Of a stretch of DNA of 64,000 bases, positions 62,027 to 64,000 are shown in pieces. The notes under the pieces were generated by a model that was not told the origin of the DNA, did not search any database, and was given only the letters and a program-made list of their open reading frames with translations. The position numbers and the translations under genes were made by a program. Source of the stretch: Alteromonas antoniana (GTDB taxonomy: Bacteria; Pseudomonadota; Gammaproteobacteria; Enterobacterales; Alteromonadaceae); assembly GCF_019249295.1 (NCBI RefSeq), contig NZ_JAESDH010000006.1:62001-126000 (forward strand), read 5' to 3'. Within the stretch, counting starts at the first letter, position 1. Every line of letters starts with the position of its first letter.

Positions 62027-62226
62027 ATTGGTTAAATCTTAACTTCAGTGTATCGCCTTGATTGGTGAACGCAACGTCCAATTGACTACCTTTGCCAAAA
62101 TGCGAATACCAGCCGACCTGCATTCATTGCCGTGAAGCTTTTCTCAGAGCATGTTAGCCCTAATAGTTTCTCGACACTCCCTGCGTTTGCTACAATCCGG
62201 TGTCTTTACTTATTGGGAAATCACAC

Positions 62227-63111
62227 ATGGCCTGGCTACAACTGCGCATTAATACGTCTGCCGAGCATGCAGAATCCATTGGCGGTATGCTCTCAGCCAA
62301 TGGTGCACAAGCCGTCACCTTTGTCGATGCGAAAGATACCCCTATGTATGAGCCCAAACCCGGAGAAACCTTGTTGTGGCCAGATACACAGGTAGTGGGA
62401 TTGTTTGAGGCCACCGACGATATGAAGGCCATCGTCAAACGCTTAACGCAGTCAAAGCTGCTGGGGCCAGACTTTGTGTACAAGTTAGATCCACTGGAAG
62501 ATAAAGACTGGGAGCGTGAATGGATGGACAATTTCCATCCCATGCAATTTGGTAAGCGTCTGTGGATTTGTCCAAGCTGGCGGGATGTTCCGGACCCAAA
62601 TGCGGTGAACGTGATGCTCGACCCGGGTCTGGCGTTTGGTACCGGCACGCATCCCACAACATCATTGTGTCTGCGCTGGTTAGATGGATTGGAGTTAGCT
62701 GGCAATACCGTGGTCGATTTTGGCTGCGGCTCGGGCATCCTGGCGCTTGCTGCTCTGAAACTTGGCGCTACGCGGGTGGTAGGTATCGATATTGACCCTC
62801 AAGCACTGCAGGCATCGATGGAAAACGCGCGGCGCAACGATGTAGAGCAGCGCCTTGAGGTATTTTTGCCCCAGGATCAGCCGGCGCTTGAAGCCGATGT
62901 CGTGATGGCGAATATTTTGTCTGGACCGCTGATTGACCTTCAGGATGTGATCACCGCTTACTGCAAACCAGGGGGGCGACTGGTGCTTTCCGGAATACTG
63001 GCTGAGCAGGTCGAACGCATCGAAGCAGCATATTCCCGTGATTTTGATCTCGAACCCAGCGCCATCGATGGCGATTGGGCACGTGTCTCAGGAATTCGTA
63101 GATCCGTCTGA
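62227..63111 (+). CDS. prmA: Ribosomal protein L11 methyltransferase
   Basis: A 294-residue SAM-dependent methyltransferase that trimethylates ribosomal protein L11. ATG 62227 ([20 protein letters not shown]) is preferred over an upstream in-frame start. The SAM-binding motif [20 protein letters not shown] and the post-motif [12 protein letters not shown] are present. It resumes conserved synteny with dusB. Confidence 0.96.
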   Translation: MAWLQLRINTSAEHAESIGGMLSANGAQAVTFVDAKDTPMYEPKPGETLLWPDTQVVGLFEATDDMKAIVKRLTQSKLLGPDFVYKLDPLEDKDWEREWMDNFHPMQFGKRLWICPSWRDVPDPNAVNVMLDPGLAFGTGTHPTTSLCLRWLDGLELAGNTVVDFGCGSGILALAALKLGATRVVGIDIDPQALQASMENARRNDVEQRLEVFLPQDQPALEADVVMANILSGPLIDLQDVITAYCKPGGRLVLSGILAEQVERIEAAYSRDFDLEPSAIDGDWARVSGIRRSV

Positions 63112-63419
63112 TTTTTACGCCGGCTTTTTACCTGTCGCCGGTCTGACTTGTCACCCGCGTTGAACAACAATGTCACAGGGTAATACACCTTGACATACAC
63201 CCTTTTCACAAACCGCTAACACGGCTGCGCCCCTTTAGTTACGGGGGCGCGCACGTTTCGGGTAAAATCATACAAAATGCCTAATGAAATCATTCTGTCA
63301 AGACCGAAAACATAAATTTTGTGTGATTTTTAGCCTTTTCAAGCCTTGCGAAAACGCGTACACTTAGCGCCCCGTTTCAGCCGGGTGATTATTTTCTGCA
63401 CAGCAGTTGGTGTATTATT
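63112..63419 (+). promoter_or_regulatory. dusB promoter region with GC-rich discriminator
   Basis: A 308-nt gap before dusB. A candidate promoter has -35 TTTTCA (63336-63341), a 17-nt spacer and -10 TACACT (63359-63364), followed by TAGCGCCCC. A GC-rich discriminator of this kind is typical of stringently controlled promoters such as that of the dusB-fis operon in enteric bacteria. A second TTGACA lies near 63191. Confidence 0.5.
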
Positions 63420-64000
63420 ATGCAAATCGGACCATACAAATTGGATAACAATCTGATGCTGGCCCCGATGGCTGGAGTGACTGATCGTCCCTTCAGACAG
63501 CTATGCAGAAGAATGGGTGCTGGCCTGGTGGTGTCAGAAATGTTGTCGTCCAACCCTCGGGTGTGGAATACAGCAAAATCGATGTCACGGATGGACCATG
63601 CCGGGGAAAGCGGTATTCGTTCGGTACAAATTGCCGGCGCGGATCCGGAGCTGATGGCGCAAGCGGCGCAGTTTAATGTGAGTAACGGTGCACAAATCAT
63701 CGATATCAACATGGGCTGCCCGGCGAAGAAGGTCAATAAAAAACTGGCTGGTTCGGCGCTGTTGCAATACCCCGACCTGGTGGAATCTATTGTGAAAGCC
63801 GTGGTGGACGCAGTAGACGTACCGGTGACATTAAAAATTCGTACCGGCTGGGATACAGAAAACCGTAATGGGGTAGATATTGCCCGCATTGCAGAGCAAA
63901 ACGGCATACAGTCGCTGGCAGTTCACGGCAGAACCCGTGCCTGTATGTACAAGGGTGAGGCGGAATACAACACAATTCGCAAGATTAAAGAAGCTGTGTC
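63420..64000 (+). CDS. dusB: tRNA-dihydrouridine synthase B, N-terminal part (cut by window edge)
   Basis: The first 193 codons of a flavin-dependent enzyme that reduces uridines in tRNA. It starts [20 protein letters not shown] and continues TDRPFRQLC; the catalytic Cys100 lies in [10 protein letters not shown]. The gene runs past the end of the window, where fis would be expected next. Confidence 0.95.
   Translation, partial: MQIGPYKLDNNLMLAPMAGVTDRPFRQLCRRMGAGLVVSEMLSSNPRVWNTAKSMSRMDHAGESGIRSVQIAGADPELMAQAAQFNVSNGAQIIDINMGCPAKKVNKKLAGSALLQYPDLVESIVKAVVDAVDVPVTLKIRTGWDTENRNGVDIARIAEQNGIQSLAVHGRTRACMYKGEAEYNTIRKIKEAV

Overview
The window looks like chromosomal DNA of a marine gammaproteobacterium of the Alteromonadales (Alteromonas, Salinimonas or a close relative). 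This is inferred from the conserved orders glmU / DeoR regulator / glmS, fxsA-groES-groEL, cutA-dsbD-aroQ-accB-accC and prmA-dusB, and from a split pntA. No rRNA, tRNA or CRISPR array was seen.

Region 1 (1-11967) is the glmS-proximal end of a Tn7-like transposon inserted downstream of glmS. Just 26 nt after the glmS stop codon, read on the minus strand, a TGTGGG terminus begins, followed by three tandem 20-bp TnsB-site-like repeats. The cargo is a copper/silver resistance locus. A minus-strand operon encodes a small Cys/His/Met-rich secreted protein, a DUF411 lipoprotein, CusC-, CusB- and CusA-like efflux subunits and the start of a PepSY-type membrane protein. A divergent CusRS-like two-component system faces it. 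CusB is unusual: it carries a heavy-metal-binding motif and three tandem CusF-like domains, the last of which has lost its metal ligands. Where tns genes might be expected there is instead a pile of insertion sequences: an IS256-type remnant, a complete IS3-family element with a probable frame defect, and a second IS3-type remnant. The far end of the transposon lies outside the window.

Region 2 (11994-48866) is mostly core genome. It holds amino-sugar synthesis (glmS, glmU), a diguanylate-cyclase-like protein with an altered signature, an alkylation-repair operon (Ada-AlkA fusion, Ogt, an EamA transporter), a serine hydrolase, speA, two paralogous Sel1-repeat proteins separated by a 7-bp tandem repeat, an alpha-glucosidase with its sugar symporter, a three-gene transhydrogenase, a small membrane protein coupled to a secreted trypsin-like protease, metY, ppiC, groESL under a sigma32 promoter, fxsA, cutA, dsbD, an M23 peptidase, aroQ and accBC.

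Region 3 (about 48.9-62.1 kb) is an accessory block between accC and prmA. It contains a chemoreceptor, a beta-barrel protein, two candidate small RNAs, a FAN1-like nuclease fused to a DEDDh exonuclease, small HNH and zinc-ribbon proteins, a flavin reductase-like protein, a HiPIP, an amidase, an S10 peptidase and a solute-binding protein. Region 4 (62227-64000) returns to core synteny with prmA and the start of dusB.
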